A stretch of 64,000 nucleotides of DNA, from NCBI GenBank assembly GCA_964058805.1, contig CAXKVV010000081.1:620001-684000 (forward strand), read 5' to 3'. Source of the stretch: Schoenoplectus triqueter. Its lineage: Eukaryota > Streptophyta > Magnoliopsida > Poales > Cyperaceae. Every line of letters begins with the position of its first letter. Position 1 is the stretch's first letter. The notes beneath the pieces were generated by a model that was not told the origin of the DNA, searched no databases, and saw only the letters and a list, made by a program, of their open reading frames with translations. Made by a program: the position numbers and the translations under genes. Positions 49,117-61,500 of this stretch are shown here, piece after piece.

Positions 49117-51502
49117 TTAAGTACCATAGGAGGGACCTGAAGTAGAAATCGGAGGCCCATATGAGTATCTCCATTGACCACAAGCTGAGCATTTTTCCAA
49201 CTTATTATCATTTACTAAGGTGCAAAATTTACATGCCCATGTTTTGAACTTTGATCTAGTTGGTTCTGGTTTCACTGTCCCATAAGCTTCGCAAGTTAGC
49301 GTCAAAGGCTGCCCAAGATTTAAAAACAAAGATTGAGCCTTAGGTTTAGCAAATTTTAACTTTAAGTGGTAAAGATCAGTAAACTAATTGTTTTCATACA
49401 ATTGTGATGGACAACTGACTTGATCCAAGGGACAGACTTCCATGTACATGCAAGTCATATAATTCAAGGTGCGTAGTTTACAACTTTACAATACTTTTGA
49501 AGTGTATATATGCAGTAAACTGCAATAATAGGACAGCATTCCATCAGTTTTATTAGAATAAGAAGAGTATGATAAAGGACAAAGTTCATGTCTCCTGGTT
49601 AAAATAATTGATTACAATATAATAAAAGCTGATCCATGCAACTTGAGACGTTGAAAATCATCATGGTACATATACTGCAGCAGTTGATATAAAATACACT
49701 TGCAAGAAATATTACCACATAACCCATATCACTTCAGTTTTTTTTATTATTATTTTAAGAAGTTGGCCATTTTGAACTTTCAAAGTTGAATACAAGGCAT
49801 GTAAGATCTTATACTATATGCCAGGTGTTATTGTTTGCTTTCAACACAGAATGGCTAGCCAACTGGCCACATAAGACCTTCATTACCAGCAGGTACTAGG
49901 TTGTGATGGATCATTTCCTTTGATTTCAGATCTCTTTGCACCACAGATGGTGAAATCTGGGGGCCATGCTTGCGAGAAAGAAAGAGAATCATAAAAGGTA
50001 TGGGATAGTGATGGGATAGTACCATGCTGAGCAGGACAAATTCAGAAATCTACGGTTCTGCAGTTACTGGAAGCAAAAATGACACTTCCTGAATTCAGTA
50101 TTGACAGGTTAAATAAAGTACAAAGAAACAAAGAAAAGGAGTAATTACTTGATTCAATAGGGTGCAAGCGACACATTCCCACAAAATAGCAATGTCATCA
50201 GCAAAATCCTGCCAATTAGAAGATGAAGCACCAGAGGTTGATGGCCTGGGCCCACTTTCCAAAGTCTCTTCTATTCCTCTCTTCTTAGCATTGGTAGCAT
50301 TAGCGCTACTAGAGCCTGCACTGCCTCCTCTTACTGGAGCTGGATTTGAATCTTCACCAAGCAAAGATCCACACCACAAATCATCATACATTCTCCTTTC
50401 TGCTTCCATTGCAGCTGCCTGGATTGGACTGAGTGCAGTCATGATTTCACCATTGCCACCTAATCGTTTTGGGCCAGTAGCTAACAGCGAACCTGTACGG
50501 GCTCACTTTTCAGCTGCTGACAGTGCAGTTTGCCGAAGAGATGATAAGGGAGGCTGGCGGTTGTACCACCCAAGCCGCCCACCAGTTCCATCAAATCCCT
50601 GGCCATACCCAGTTATGCCCTTGGAAAGAAGTTCTTCGCATTCCTGCATGAATGAAGTATAGAAAATATACAAATAGAATATAATCAATAAACAAATTTT
50701 CCAATATACTAATTTTGACATTATAACTTAAGTCAGAAAATAATATTGTAGCAAGAACAAAGTGCACAACACCATGCCCTCGTACAAATCTTGACAATCA
50801 GAAATATCTCCTTATTCCTGGCATGTTAAAAAAATATATATATTTACGCAATCAACATGTGCCTTGTAGGAATTAATCAATTGCTTCTCAAAATTTCACA
50901 GTTTAGCATCAAATTTATAAACTCATGCTATCTATGCACAAGCATATTTTATAAATGTAAAAATTGACAAATGCCAAGAAAATACGAAGTAATATCCCAA
51001 TACTCAAGATCATAAACCAGGCTACATGGGGGTACCTTGCGAAGTTCATCCCAAAGCTTGTAAAATTGCGCATTGTGGGGTCCATGCGCAATGTGGCAGA
51101 GCTCATGTAGCATTGTGTCGAGCGCCTGGTCAAATGGGAAGAAGTCCCACTCCCTGTTAGGCCTCCTTAGTCTCAATTTCACCTCTACACCTCCACCAAC
51201 ATTCAGATCAAGCAGCGCTGGGTTCGCAGGACTCAAAACATACAAAAGGAATTAAATTAATCACCACCCCTTTGTTTGAAATTTGTACCCAAGGTGAATA
51301 TTATCACGGAAATTCGAGCAAGGAAGGAGGTGGAGGTTTGTAGTTACTAGAATTCGGACAGCCGCTTGACCCGCCACTTGCGGCGCCGCATGATCGGCTG
51401 GACTTGTTTGGCGATTTTTTCGAGCATCGCACGCGCATATTCCTGGCCTGGCTTCTTCAGCACCTTTACCTCCCACACCTTGTTCAGATCCCCCACTTCC
51501 AT
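49117..51502 (-). CDS. WSS1A: WSS1A-type DNA-dependent metalloprotease (WLM), with in-frame stop
   Basis: Minus-strand exons 51502-51348, 51231-51036, 50643-50149 and 49308-49117 (GT-AG, consistent phases) encode a WLM/SPRTN-like protease. It starts MEVGDLNKVWEVKVLKK. The zinc site is HELCHIAHGPH (H94, H98, H104). A KECEELLSKGITG segment follows, then SPIQAAAMEAERRMYDD and two RanBP2-type zinc fingers. Wss1/SPRTN proteases cleave DNA-protein crosslinks with CDC48 in the nucleus. Two oddities: codon 164 is TGA (50503-50505) where the family has Arg (CGA), which would stop the protein at 163 residues, after the catalytic site but before the C-terminal regions; and zinc finger 1 has Tyr for its fourth Cys (CEAYGT). 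Without the stop the product would be 345 residues. The gene may be a recent pseudogene, a null allele or contain a sequence error. Confidence 0.88.
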
Positions 51503-51638
51503 GGCGAGTCGGGAAAGAGGGGGGATGCGCTCTGAGAATTGCGGAGTAAGCTTTGAATAGAAGCGGGAATATCGGCCGTAAACACGTGTAAGGACTACGG
51601 AGAGGAGCGTATTCTGCGTTGAATTTTCATATCGAGAA

Positions 51639-52567
51639 GGAAAATTAGTTTAATACCAGTTCAAAGTTTGAAAATTAGAAAAATATCACTCCAAATTTTA
51701 AATTTAGTTTGATGTCACTCTAAACTTTATTAATTTAGAAATTTACCACTCTAATATATTTTTGTACATTTTTAATTAAAAACACATATATTTGTAATAA
51801 GAAATTAATATTTTCCAAAATATCCTTAATCCATCTCTTGGTTTCTCTCTGACTTGAAACTCTCCACTAAAATACCATATACAGATATACTATTATCAAA
51901 TTAGAATACAGACGAAATCTCTTGATTTTTATGGTTTTGTGATTTTATCTTAATCGGAAAGAAAGAAGATAAATATCTTCACCATCTCATGCAGCCGTCT
52001 CCATCCAAATTCATGCACAACACCTTAAATTGAAAGTCCTAATAAATGAAGATGGCGAAGTCTCTAGTTATAATGCGACATCCACCTCTGATTAAGTAGC
52101 AACTAGTTAGGATAGTATTTGCTCTTTAGTATTTACGAAAGGAACAATTTGCAAAATATTTCACGCATCAGCAGCTATCATAACTCTCCCATGAAGGTTT
52201 ATGCTGCTCAGCATTGTCAAAGAACATTCTTTGATTTATCAAAATATCATATAGACAAGCATATATGCTGTCATTTCTCATCTCAAATAAGATATTGGTG
52301 CCTGTTTGGGGTTTCATCGGGACCAAGTCAGAGGGAGAGGCAGAGAGATAGAGAGAGATGAGAAAGGTATGGGGTAAGGGTATTTTAGGAAATACTAATT
52401 TATTATTTCAAATACATATATTTTTAATTAAAAATGTGCAAAAAATGTGGTAGAGTGGTAACATTCTAAATTAACTAAGTTTAGAATGACATCAAATAAA
52501 ATTTAAAGTTTAGAGTGATATTTTTTTAATTTTCAAACTTTAGAGTGGCATTAAACTAATTTTTTCT
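51639..52567. mobile_element. Mutator-like element with ~200-bp TIRs and 9-bp TSD
   Basis: Perfect TATCGAGAA duplications at 51630-51638 and 52568-52576. The TIRs begin with G and share runs such as TTAGTTTAAT, AAGTTTGAAAATTA and TTTTTAATTAAAAA in reverse complement over about 200 bp. The roughly 530-bp interior (51840-52370) is unrelated to the TIRs and encodes no transposase. It might be captured host sequence, but I do not recognise it. The insertion lies about 130 bp upstream of the WSS1A start. Confidence 0.85.
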
Positions 52568-52576
52568 ATCGAGAAA

Positions 52577-53279
52577 GTCTAAATGTACGAAATTATTTAT
52601 TATTGTTAAATTAGAATTGTTGATAAATAATTTCACGCTCAAATTAAAAGAATCGCATTCATAAAAAAATTTAGTTTTATAGATGATGTGAGTTCGACTA
52701 TAAAGATGAACGGGATGAAATTATATTTTTTTATTAGTAGGAACTAATTAATTTTTTTTATCGGATTCTGAGATAATAATTTTTTTATGATAAACTAAAA
52801 AAATCAAAGATAAAAAAATAAGTTTCATATCTGAATTCACATTTTTCGTAGTATTTCAATATCTATAACATATTGCCTCGTAAATTTAAGCCATAATCAT
52901 CATACTTATCTATCAATTTTATTAAATCCAACCGTTCAAATAAATATAAACAGTTATTTTACCGTAGATTATTATAAAAAAATCAGACCTCCTTATCTCG
53001 ATTTCATTTTTTTTTTTAAGGGACCAAAATTTCTTTTTTTAATTCCTCAGGGGCGCTCGAAGGTCAAGGCCTTCATTTCGGAACTTACAAAGACAAATGA
53101 TTGATTTTGTCAGAGCAACCTTGTGATGGTTTATTTTCTGATTTGATTGCAAGAGTGGGGGCCACACAAATTCTAATATTAGTATCGTACTGCGTGTTGT
53201 TTGCACTTACGTGTTACTCATTGGCTGATTCATTGTTTATGTTTTTTTTTATTGTGAGAAACGTAACAAAGATGTAGTA
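52577..53279. other. No gene seen
   Basis: AT-rich intergenic DNA. Confidence 0.5.
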
Positions 53280-53640
53280 AAATTTTACTCGATTCGAGAA
53301 ATTTGTCTGAGCTGTTCGGATTTGAATCTGATCTGATTTGATTTTTTTAGAAAGTTAAACTAACATGAATCTAATCCGACCCAGACCCAAATGATCCAAA
53401 ACTCGAGATGACCCGAGATCAGATAACTCGAAACCTGACTCGATCTGAACCCGAACGACCCAAAAATCTGAGATGACCCGAGATCAGACAATATAAAACC
53501 CGACCCGATCCGAACCTGAACGACCCGAAACCTGAGAGAACCCGAGATCAAATGACCCAAAAACCAACTCGATCTGAACCCGAACAATCTGAAACTCAAG
53601 ATTAGACGACCCGATCTGATTCGTGTTGCATATATATAAT
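53280..53640. repeat. GACCCGA-rich degenerate repeat, block 1
   Basis: Text such as TTTTTTAGAAAGTTAAACT followed by GACCC/CCGAA repeats parallels the interior of the MITE at 4150-4474. Probably the left part of a larger hAT-like element continuing at 54330. Open frames here are artefacts of the repeat. Confidence 0.6.
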
Positions 53641-53645
53641 TACTT

Positions 53646-53955
53646 TAAAATTATATATCAAATGATCTCCAAATTTTGATTTTTCAATCTCATTATATTC
53701 TTCATATTGAAATCTTATGGGGTACAAAAATTTGGGATATTTTGAGTTTTTTAAGTCACTCTTTTTAATTTTTGAAAATAATGTACAATATTGAATATTT
53801 TATTATTATTTTTGGAGCTGATTTTCAAAAATTGAAAAGAGTGACTTAGAAAACTCGAAACATTCTAAATTTTTGTACCTCATAAGATTTCAATATGAAG
53901 AATTTAATGAGAGTGCAAAATCAAAATTTGAAGATCATTTGATATATTTTTTTGA
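53646..53955. mobile_element. Hairpin-forming inverted-repeat element nested in the GACCC repeat
   Basis: Arms of about 130 bp (about 53650-53785 and 53820-53955) are near-perfect inverted copies, for example ATATCAAATGATC...CTTCATATTGAAATCTTATG against CATAAGATTTCAATATGAAG...GATCATTTGATAT. The spacer is about 35 bp. TA lies at both edges. Such hairpins can feed small-RNA pathways; that is inference here. Confidence 0.8.
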
Positions 53956-53961
53956 GCTAAG

Positions 53962-53992
53962 CTCACGAAGGCCTTCCGTGAGCTTATTAAGC
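53962..53992. repeat. Near-perfect palindrome
   Basis: AAGCTCACG-AAGGCCTT-CCGTGAGCTT reads almost the same on both strands, followed by another AAGCTCACGG at 53988-53998. No function is apparent. Confidence 0.6.
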
Positions 53993-54329
53993 TCACGGTA
54001 GATTTACTATATATATATATATATATTCAAAATTTATACCGAATAAAAAAATTACATTTCGAATCATACTAATAATACCTATTAATCAAAATTTATATGT
54101 CGTAAATTAAAATTATCATAAAAAATTAATGTCTATTAATCAGAATGATCATAAATAGCATTCTTCAGTTTGTTAATAAAATGAATAAAATATATCGACC
54201 TAAAACTGATCTGATTAGACCTAAATTAATTAATCATATCCATATTATTTGAAAAATCATTTTGATTATAATATAATTGATAATCTAGACCTAATATTGT
54301 CTAAAATGAATTTCTAGAAAAAATAGAGT

Positions 54330-54698
54330 TAAAGTCTAACGACCCGAAATCCAACTCGACCTGAAATACGACCCGACCCAAAATAAAACATCACAAAAAA
54401 AATCCGACCTAGCCCAACCCAAAATAACACGAAATCCGAGATTACCCGATATCACTTGATCTGAAACCCGACTTGACCCGGACCCGAATGACCCAAAATC
54501 CAAAATGACCTGAGCTACTAAGAACCCAAAATCTGACCCGGTCCGACCCAAAATGACCCAAAATCCAAAAAAATCTGACAATGTTCGACCCAAAATGCAA
54601 CCCGACCCGGATCAGATTGACCCGAACCCGACCCGTGACCCGGTATTTTTTTTTATCAATCTTATCCGACTCGATCCGCCCAATTGCCAACTCTAGAA
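54330..54698. repeat. GACCCGA-rich degenerate repeat, block 2, with hAT-like right end
   Basis: Dense GACCC/CCGAA pentamers end in GCCAATTGCCAACTCTAG-like text (right end TTGCCAACTCTAG at about 54685-54697), the same terminus as the MITEs at 4150 and 17970. Together with block 1 this suggests one hAT-like element split by later insertions. Confidence 0.6.
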
Positions 54699-55108
54699 AT
54701 ATTAAAGTTGATTTGATCAATTTGGTTGTATGGTTGAGATCAAAAACGTCTGCACAGCACATCACAAGATATATAAAAAAATATATATAAAAAAAAAAGA
54801 GAAGGAACCTAATTTTATCTCGATTTCTTGAGAAACCAAAAAAAGAATGAAATCGAAATAAAAATTCGGTCTTTTGAGGGAGCCGGATAAGGGACCGATC
54901 TTTTGGTGCATAAAAAAACAATCCTGCCAGGATCGAATTAAAATTTTAATTAATTCCTAAAAAAAATTGGGAACTATGGTCTATTGGCAGCCTGAGTCTT
55001 CATTAAAAATTGGGGGATATTACGAACTTCGGAGTTCCGACGCAGGGGCAAACTTGGAAATCCGTATGTCAAAGAAACCAATTAGCGTGAAGAGAAATAT
55101 GCATGCAA

Positions 55109-55181
55109 GCCGTCCTAGCTCAGCTGGTAGAGCGCACGGCTTTTAACCGTGTGGTCGTGGGTTCGATTCCCACGGACGGCG
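55109..55181 (+). tRNA. tRNA-Lys (anticodon UUU)
   Basis: A complete 73-nt cloverleaf: acceptor GCCGTCC/GGACGGC, D arm GCTC...GAGC, anticodon stem CACGG/CCGTG with loop CTTTTAA (anticodon TTT), T arm GTGGG/CCCAC with loop TTCGATT, discriminator G. No intron and no encoded CCA, as for a nuclear gene. A T-run at 55183-55187 is a suitable Pol III terminator. It looks functional. Confidence 0.97.
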
Positions 55182-55578
55182 ATTTTTAATTTTCAAACTT
55201 TTACACAAAGTTCCTCTCTATTTTATTTTCAATTTTGTGAGTTATGAAATCAAACTTGGAAAGATATTGTTCAACAAGACACCCAGAAGGAGGAGAGAAC
55301 TTTCTCACTCTCGTATTGAGAACCGTATTATCTGTAATTAATCAGAAGTAACTTGGTTAGTGTCTGTGTAAGTTAATCAAAGGATCGGTGTGATGTTTAC
55401 TTCATTTTTAGGCTTCTTAAACATTCATTATCAGCATTCTAGCTGTGAATTAACTATATACATTCTTTTAATCAAATTAAAGTGGAAAATGTGAAAAACA
55501 AATTTAGCTTCAGGTGAAGAAATTTAAAAAGAAAGAATAAATATAAAAGAAATGAAGATGTTCTGCATTCAAATCATG

Positions 55579-58500
55579 TCATCTCTCTAAGGAATTGTCT
55601 GTCAATTCAATCTCTTCTGTGGGCCCTCTATTGCTTGGTTCGCTACTCTCACTATCAGATGGTGGCATTATCCCCCCTTGGGCAAATTCAAAACTCACCT
55701 TGGCTAATTGATGTAAATTATTATCAGGACTGCTTAAACCCACTGACCCTGTTTGTCCCAATGTTCCCTCTCGATTTCCTACTTGTGACATTGGGGATGA
55801 TCTAACATATTCCCTGAAAGTTGGTGAAGTCCGATCAACTTGGTCATAATGCCGAAACCATGCTCGTATTATCTCCCATGGAGTTTGATGAATTGTTGTC
55901 AAAACCTTCAGGCTTTCTCTTTCTCTGTACAAAAACATGCCAATGCAAATCAAAAGCATGAGGCTTGATACGCTGCCAGTGATAATAAAGAGCCCAGCAA
56001 AACTGCTGAAGCCAAGGCTGGAAGAGCTGACACTGGTACTCGAGCTGGTACATGTATTGGGGTCCCCCAGCCATTTTCTTTCTATTAAGGTCATTGTGTC
56101 TCCCTCTGTCACACTTAACACTGCTCTTGACATATCTTGCAGTAGGGGAGAGCCTCTTGGGAAAACCTGATGTCGCAATATAAACACAAATTATCATGAA
56201 TCATCTAGTTGCTGTCAAAGTTGTATGACTTGCTATAAATTCAAATCTATGTAAAGAAGTAACAAAAAGTGAAATAAATTGCAAGTGACTTACAAAACCA
56301 AAGCCATCTGTTTTGTAACTTGTGGAAACCATAACATACTTATTGCCACAATATTGAGAAAGAAAAACTTTGACGTAAGGGATTTCATCGAAAATAGCAG
56401 CAACTCCTCCATTTGCAGATCCTTTTGCTAAGGCATCAGCATAATCATCAGAAGTTGTTAGGCTTTTCAATTTTCCCACCTCAAACCCTAGCTTTATCAA
56501 TAAATCTTTCACAAATGAGCCATCCTGGTATCCTACATAAGCACTTTGCTTTATTAGCTGATTGATTTCAGTTACTGAAGGCTGTAGTTGTTGCACTGTC
56601 AGCATAGATGTCAAACTAGCCGTGTAGCTTGATGTCAATATAAGTACCACAAAGACCCATATGAGCACCACAAACCTTGATAGATTGCTTTCCAACTTTT
56701 CTTCTGAAAGAACATGAACAGAAGGAAGTTAGATTTCTTCATATGTTATTAGAAAGGTAAGCTTTTTTTAGAACAATTTCAACTGGCGCTTGTATGTTGG
56801 TTTTCACAACCGAACAACCTAGTCTATATTATTTTTCCATTTGTATGTGCTGGTTTTTTATTTTCCTTTTGACATGTTTTTTCTTTTTTACATCATTTGG
56901 TCTGATTGCAAGGAACCCATTATGACTGTTATAGTACTAAGGGATTGACTGTTATAGTACTAAGGGATTGACTGTTATAGTACTAAGGGATTGACTGTTA
57001 TAGTACTAAGGGATTCTTGTATCTATGTTTTAATACAATTAGTTGGCTGACAAATGAACCAATGGAATGTTTCACATACTGTGAGCAAATACGAGAGTGG
57101 AGAAGGCAAAATAGTAGATGAGGCCAAATTGTTGCAATGGTGTACCCCTGAATTCGGTGTTGATGCGGTGTTCAATTACCCAAACAACAAATCCTGTGAA
57201 GAAAAAGAATGCCAAGCTAATAAGCCAGAGCTGTGCAGTGAGCGGCTTCAAGAAGATCCACATGCTCTGGCTTGAATCTGACCGAAGTGGTACAATCATT
57301 GACACACCAGATTCAGTGTATGGCATTGTGAAGTCCACATACTTCGTCCTGTTGGCTCTAATTGTTACGTCCCCTACTACTGCATCATATTTCTGTATAA
57401 GTCAAGGATACTTAAAATTAGAGACCATAGATCTTTCATCACGAAAGAGAATACTGAGTCTAGTTAAATGAATAAGGTGTCCAGCACAAATAGTCAATGA
57501 TACTGTTGTTTTCCTATAGAAAACGTGTTCAAATCTCACAATGCACAAGGGCTGATAATTTCAGAAATTTTTTTTAGAGAAAGTAGCTAGATAGCATTAT
57601 GGTGTAGAATACAGGGAATTCTGCGATCTCCATATGCCAAGTTTTGCCCCTCTAAAGAAGGCCTTAGATATATTATAATAAGAAGAAAGGTATTTGTTAG
57701 AATATATAGTATTTAATTTAGACAAATTTGTAAGATTTTGTATTGATTACATTTCTGATTTCTGCATATTATTTCCCTTATTTTTTGTGATCCTCTAATA
57801 TAAATATGTAATTTGAGAAGAATATAATTCAATTCAATTATTCAAAATCTAAATAATGTTTTTGTTATCATGGTATCAGAGTCTTGAAAACCCTAGCCGG
57901 CGGTGCTGCAGCTCCGTTGGCGTACTGTAGCAAGTACACTGTTGATCTATCCGGTACTATTCATCGATACTGAAGCTCCGCCCCTATTCCTTCCCGATCT
58001 CGAGTTCCTTTTCCGTCTCTGCTTCTTTTTCTGTCCCTGTGGATCGTGCCTGCCAAGCACCGCCGTCACTAAAGCCCCTGACTCTTCCACCACAGACCCA
58101 CACTTTCTCCGCTACTGTGCCTTCTGCTTATCAGAGTCGCCAGATTTTACACTGTATCGTACTTGGCAAAGTCGCTAGAGCCACCTTCTGTTTGCTCGCG
58201 TTGATCTCTGGCTACTCGCGTCGTCATCTGTCCGGCGCCCAGATTTATCCCTCTGTCCGGTGACCCTCTGTCTGTTCTTGGTCTCTTTCTCTCTGTCAGC
58301 ATTTGTTGCTCTCATTCGATCTGTGAGTCTGATCTGTGAGCATCTTCTCAAATCGCTTCCATGAACTGCCTTCGTAAGCTGCATTCAGCGATCCGTGCAG
58401 TGGAGTAGATCTGTGAACTTCGATCGCTTCTCTCTATGCGTGATCCTATTGCTTCTCTCTGTGCGAGATCGAGAGAGGATCCCGTTGCTTCTCGATCATA

Positions 58501-61500
58501 CAACGAAGAGATGAATTTCGCTCTCTCTCTCTCTCTCTACGCGATTTGTGAACTGGGCTAGGGTCCCATTTTCTCTCTACGAGCTGGCTCACTTTTGATT
58601 CGATTTCATTTGAAGAGACAGATCGAGTCTGTCTGCTGACTCATTTTTATTTGAAGACATCTGAAGAAAAGACTTCAAGAGATCTGAGTTTGAAGAGAAT
58701 TAGAGAAAGAAAAGAATTTGTTTTGCTCTTGTGCAAGTCTGATTCCGTTATCGGGACTAGATCTGACCTTGATGTTGCACTCCGTCTCTTTTTCTGTCGG
58801 TGTGTGTTGTCGGCGTAGGTTGCTCCGCTGTGAGACTGTTGCTCATGTCTGAGTCCGATCTGTGCATCTGATTTGTGAATTGCGACGTGCCTCCAACCCT
58901 TTAGTGTTGCCTAAGAGATCGAGCTCTTCTCAAATCGATTCACTCAGCCGCAATAATAGATGAGAGGTTTGGTCTTTTATTTTCTTTTGCTTTGTGGACC
59001 ACGCAAAGACCAGAGTAAACTTTATTTCTCTTATCTGCATCGCGCAAAGACCAGTGGCTTCATTCATTTGCTTAGTGGGTTGAGTAGGGTAATTTGATGA
59101 GAAAGAAGATTTTTGCCTGAACTGCTACCCGATTCGACTATCTGTTCAATCCGCTAAACGTTTTCTGTCCAGATTCGCTTTTCTGCTCTATCCGAACTGT
59201 TTCTGCCCAATCTACTGAGCCATCTGTTGCATTCATGACATTGTCCTCATATGTTTCTTGAGGTTGTGTCATCTGAAATCTCTATGACAGTAGTTTTCGT
59301 CTGTATTCTTTGAGGTTGTGTCATATGTTACCTTCATGGTGGTACTCATCATCTGTTTCGCGAGACTGTGTCAGCTGAAATCTCTATAACAGCAACTCTC
59401 ATCTATCTTCCTCGAGGCCGTGTCATTTATTTTTAAACTAAAAATATACTCTACCGAGACATCTTTAGTTTGAGGGAAGGTGTTAACAGTAGGATTTCGA
59501 TGATCTCCGATGTCTGGCTCTGTTCCGCCACCTGACATGCTCTCTATTTCTCCCTTTGGTTCACAGTTCAATCGAGATTATGTTCTTGGCTTCTTGCCTC
59601 TTCTCTGCTTGGTGAATTGATTCTGCTTCACACAATCACCACAACTTTGTCATTGCCGCAAGCCCTGCCCAACTACCATCACTATTTACCATCCCCACTC
59701 AGTCCCGCACACAAATCTGATCAGCTATGGCAACCATCTGAAATCTGAACCTTCGGGTCATCTGAAATCTGAACATCCGGGTCATCTGAAATCTGAACGT
59801 TCGGGTCATCTGACATTCATGACCTTCTTGGAGTCATCCTGAACCCAATGACTTGAGTCATTCTGAATTCACGATCTTTAGTCATATGCAATCACTTCCT
59901 TCATCGTTTCGATCAGTTCAACTCCAAACTTCGAATGTAATCTTTGTTGGCATTCTTAATTTGAGGGAGGGTGTTAGAATATATAGTATTTAATTTAGAG
60001 AAATATGTAGAATTTTGTATTGACTACTTTTCTAATTTTCTACATTATTATTTTTTTTATTTCTTGTAATCCTCTAGTATAAATATGTAACTTTAGTATA
60101 AATATGTAACTTGAGAAGAATAGAATTCAATTCAGTTATTCAAAATCTAAATACCGTCTTTGTTAACAGTATTCTTTGTTGTTACCTTCAGATAAACCTG
60201 GTAGACCAGATCATTATACGAATCCATACTCAACGGATAAAACTCGTATGGTGTGGCATAAGGTAGCTTGCTTAATGCTTCATTGAAGACGTCAATGCAG
60301 TAACCTGTAACTGCTGAAGTAGGCACATTATTTTTGATGGGTCCAGATACATTGATAAACACACTGAATCCTGCCTTTGCTGGTACAGCTATTCGTAGAA
60401 CCTTACCATTTGTTGGCACAACCCAACCTTTTGGTGCCACATTTAAATCTCCAGGCCATATTATACTCTTCAAGTTATTGGCATTGTTGTTTCCACTGTT
60501 AGAGTCTATTTCACGTATAATCCCTTTGTCCAGGGTCCAAAATCCAACACTTCGTGGGCCTTTTCCTACCACATTAACAATCTCAAATGCCAACAGCTGA
60601 AGCTGCCCATCCACCAGTCTAAAATTTCCTGCCAAGCCTCCAAATGTGGTGTCAAATAATGCATTGAGAAGCTTGATCCCGGTTTGGGAAACCCCTAGTG
60701 TACTCAAATCTGTGGTCGTGCCATTGCTTGATGGTATGACAAAATTTGGATCTGTTACCTTTGCTGTTTCAACAGCCTTAGCCATAGCCCAGACAGCATC
60801 GTATGCCCATAGTTGATAAATAGTTGGATCTTCCACCTCAGTCCCCGGGTTATCTTGCTGAAACCGTCGTTTAAATTGTGCAGTGAAACTTTTGACCTTA
60901 GCAGACGGAGGAAAATATGGCCTAAATCCAATCACCCCCTCCATGGCATTTATTACATCTGGATCGAGTGTCTCAAGGACATCACCAACACTATCTGTTA
61001 CAATCCAAACAAATCCTTCAGACATCATACCAACCATTTGCACCCGGTGAAAGAACCGAGAAGCCAACGCTGGAAGCATGTGCACCACAAATACGCGAGT
61101 TTGTAATGTCATGAGGTGGTACAACTTCTCATCAATTTGATCATCAGTTGCCTCTGTTGATATCACCAGACGATTAGGTATCTTTGTGTCAACCGATTGC
61201 AGAGCATCAACAAGAGATGGTACAATGCCTGATCCATAGTCAGAGTTTTCATAAATTGGTACTACTTCACGCCATCCAAAATGTTGGATGAAAGCGGCAA
61301 TTGGTACAGACTGGGAAGAGTCATTGAGGTTTGCACGGATGAAAAATGGGAGATGTGATGGAGAGATGGCAATGCTGCTTGCTGAGAAGGAGACAAGGGG
61401 AACCTGAGACCGGTTGCACAGGTATGCTACAAATTCAGTTTCTGATGAGGTCTGGGGACCCATTATGGCTGCAACTTGAGAGTTCTTCAGGAGGTCCACA

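Larger units (their letters stand above)
57695..60168 (+). mobile_element. Complete non-coding LTR retrotransposon in the GLR intron
   Basis: 5' LTR 57695-57870 and 3' LTR 59973-60168 both start TGTTAGAATATATAGTATTTAA-like text. The 3' copy ends TTAACA and the 5' copy TTATCA. PBS TGGTATCAGAGT (57871-57882) and polypurine tract TTTGAGGGAGGG (59961-59972) are in place. A perfect 5-bp target duplication GTATT is at 57690-57694 and 60169-60173. The 2.1-kb interior encodes no gag or pol, so it is non-autonomous (between TRIM and LARD in size). The LTRs are clearly diverged, and the 3' LTR has an extra ~20-bp duplication. It is antisense to GLR. Confidence 0.93.
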
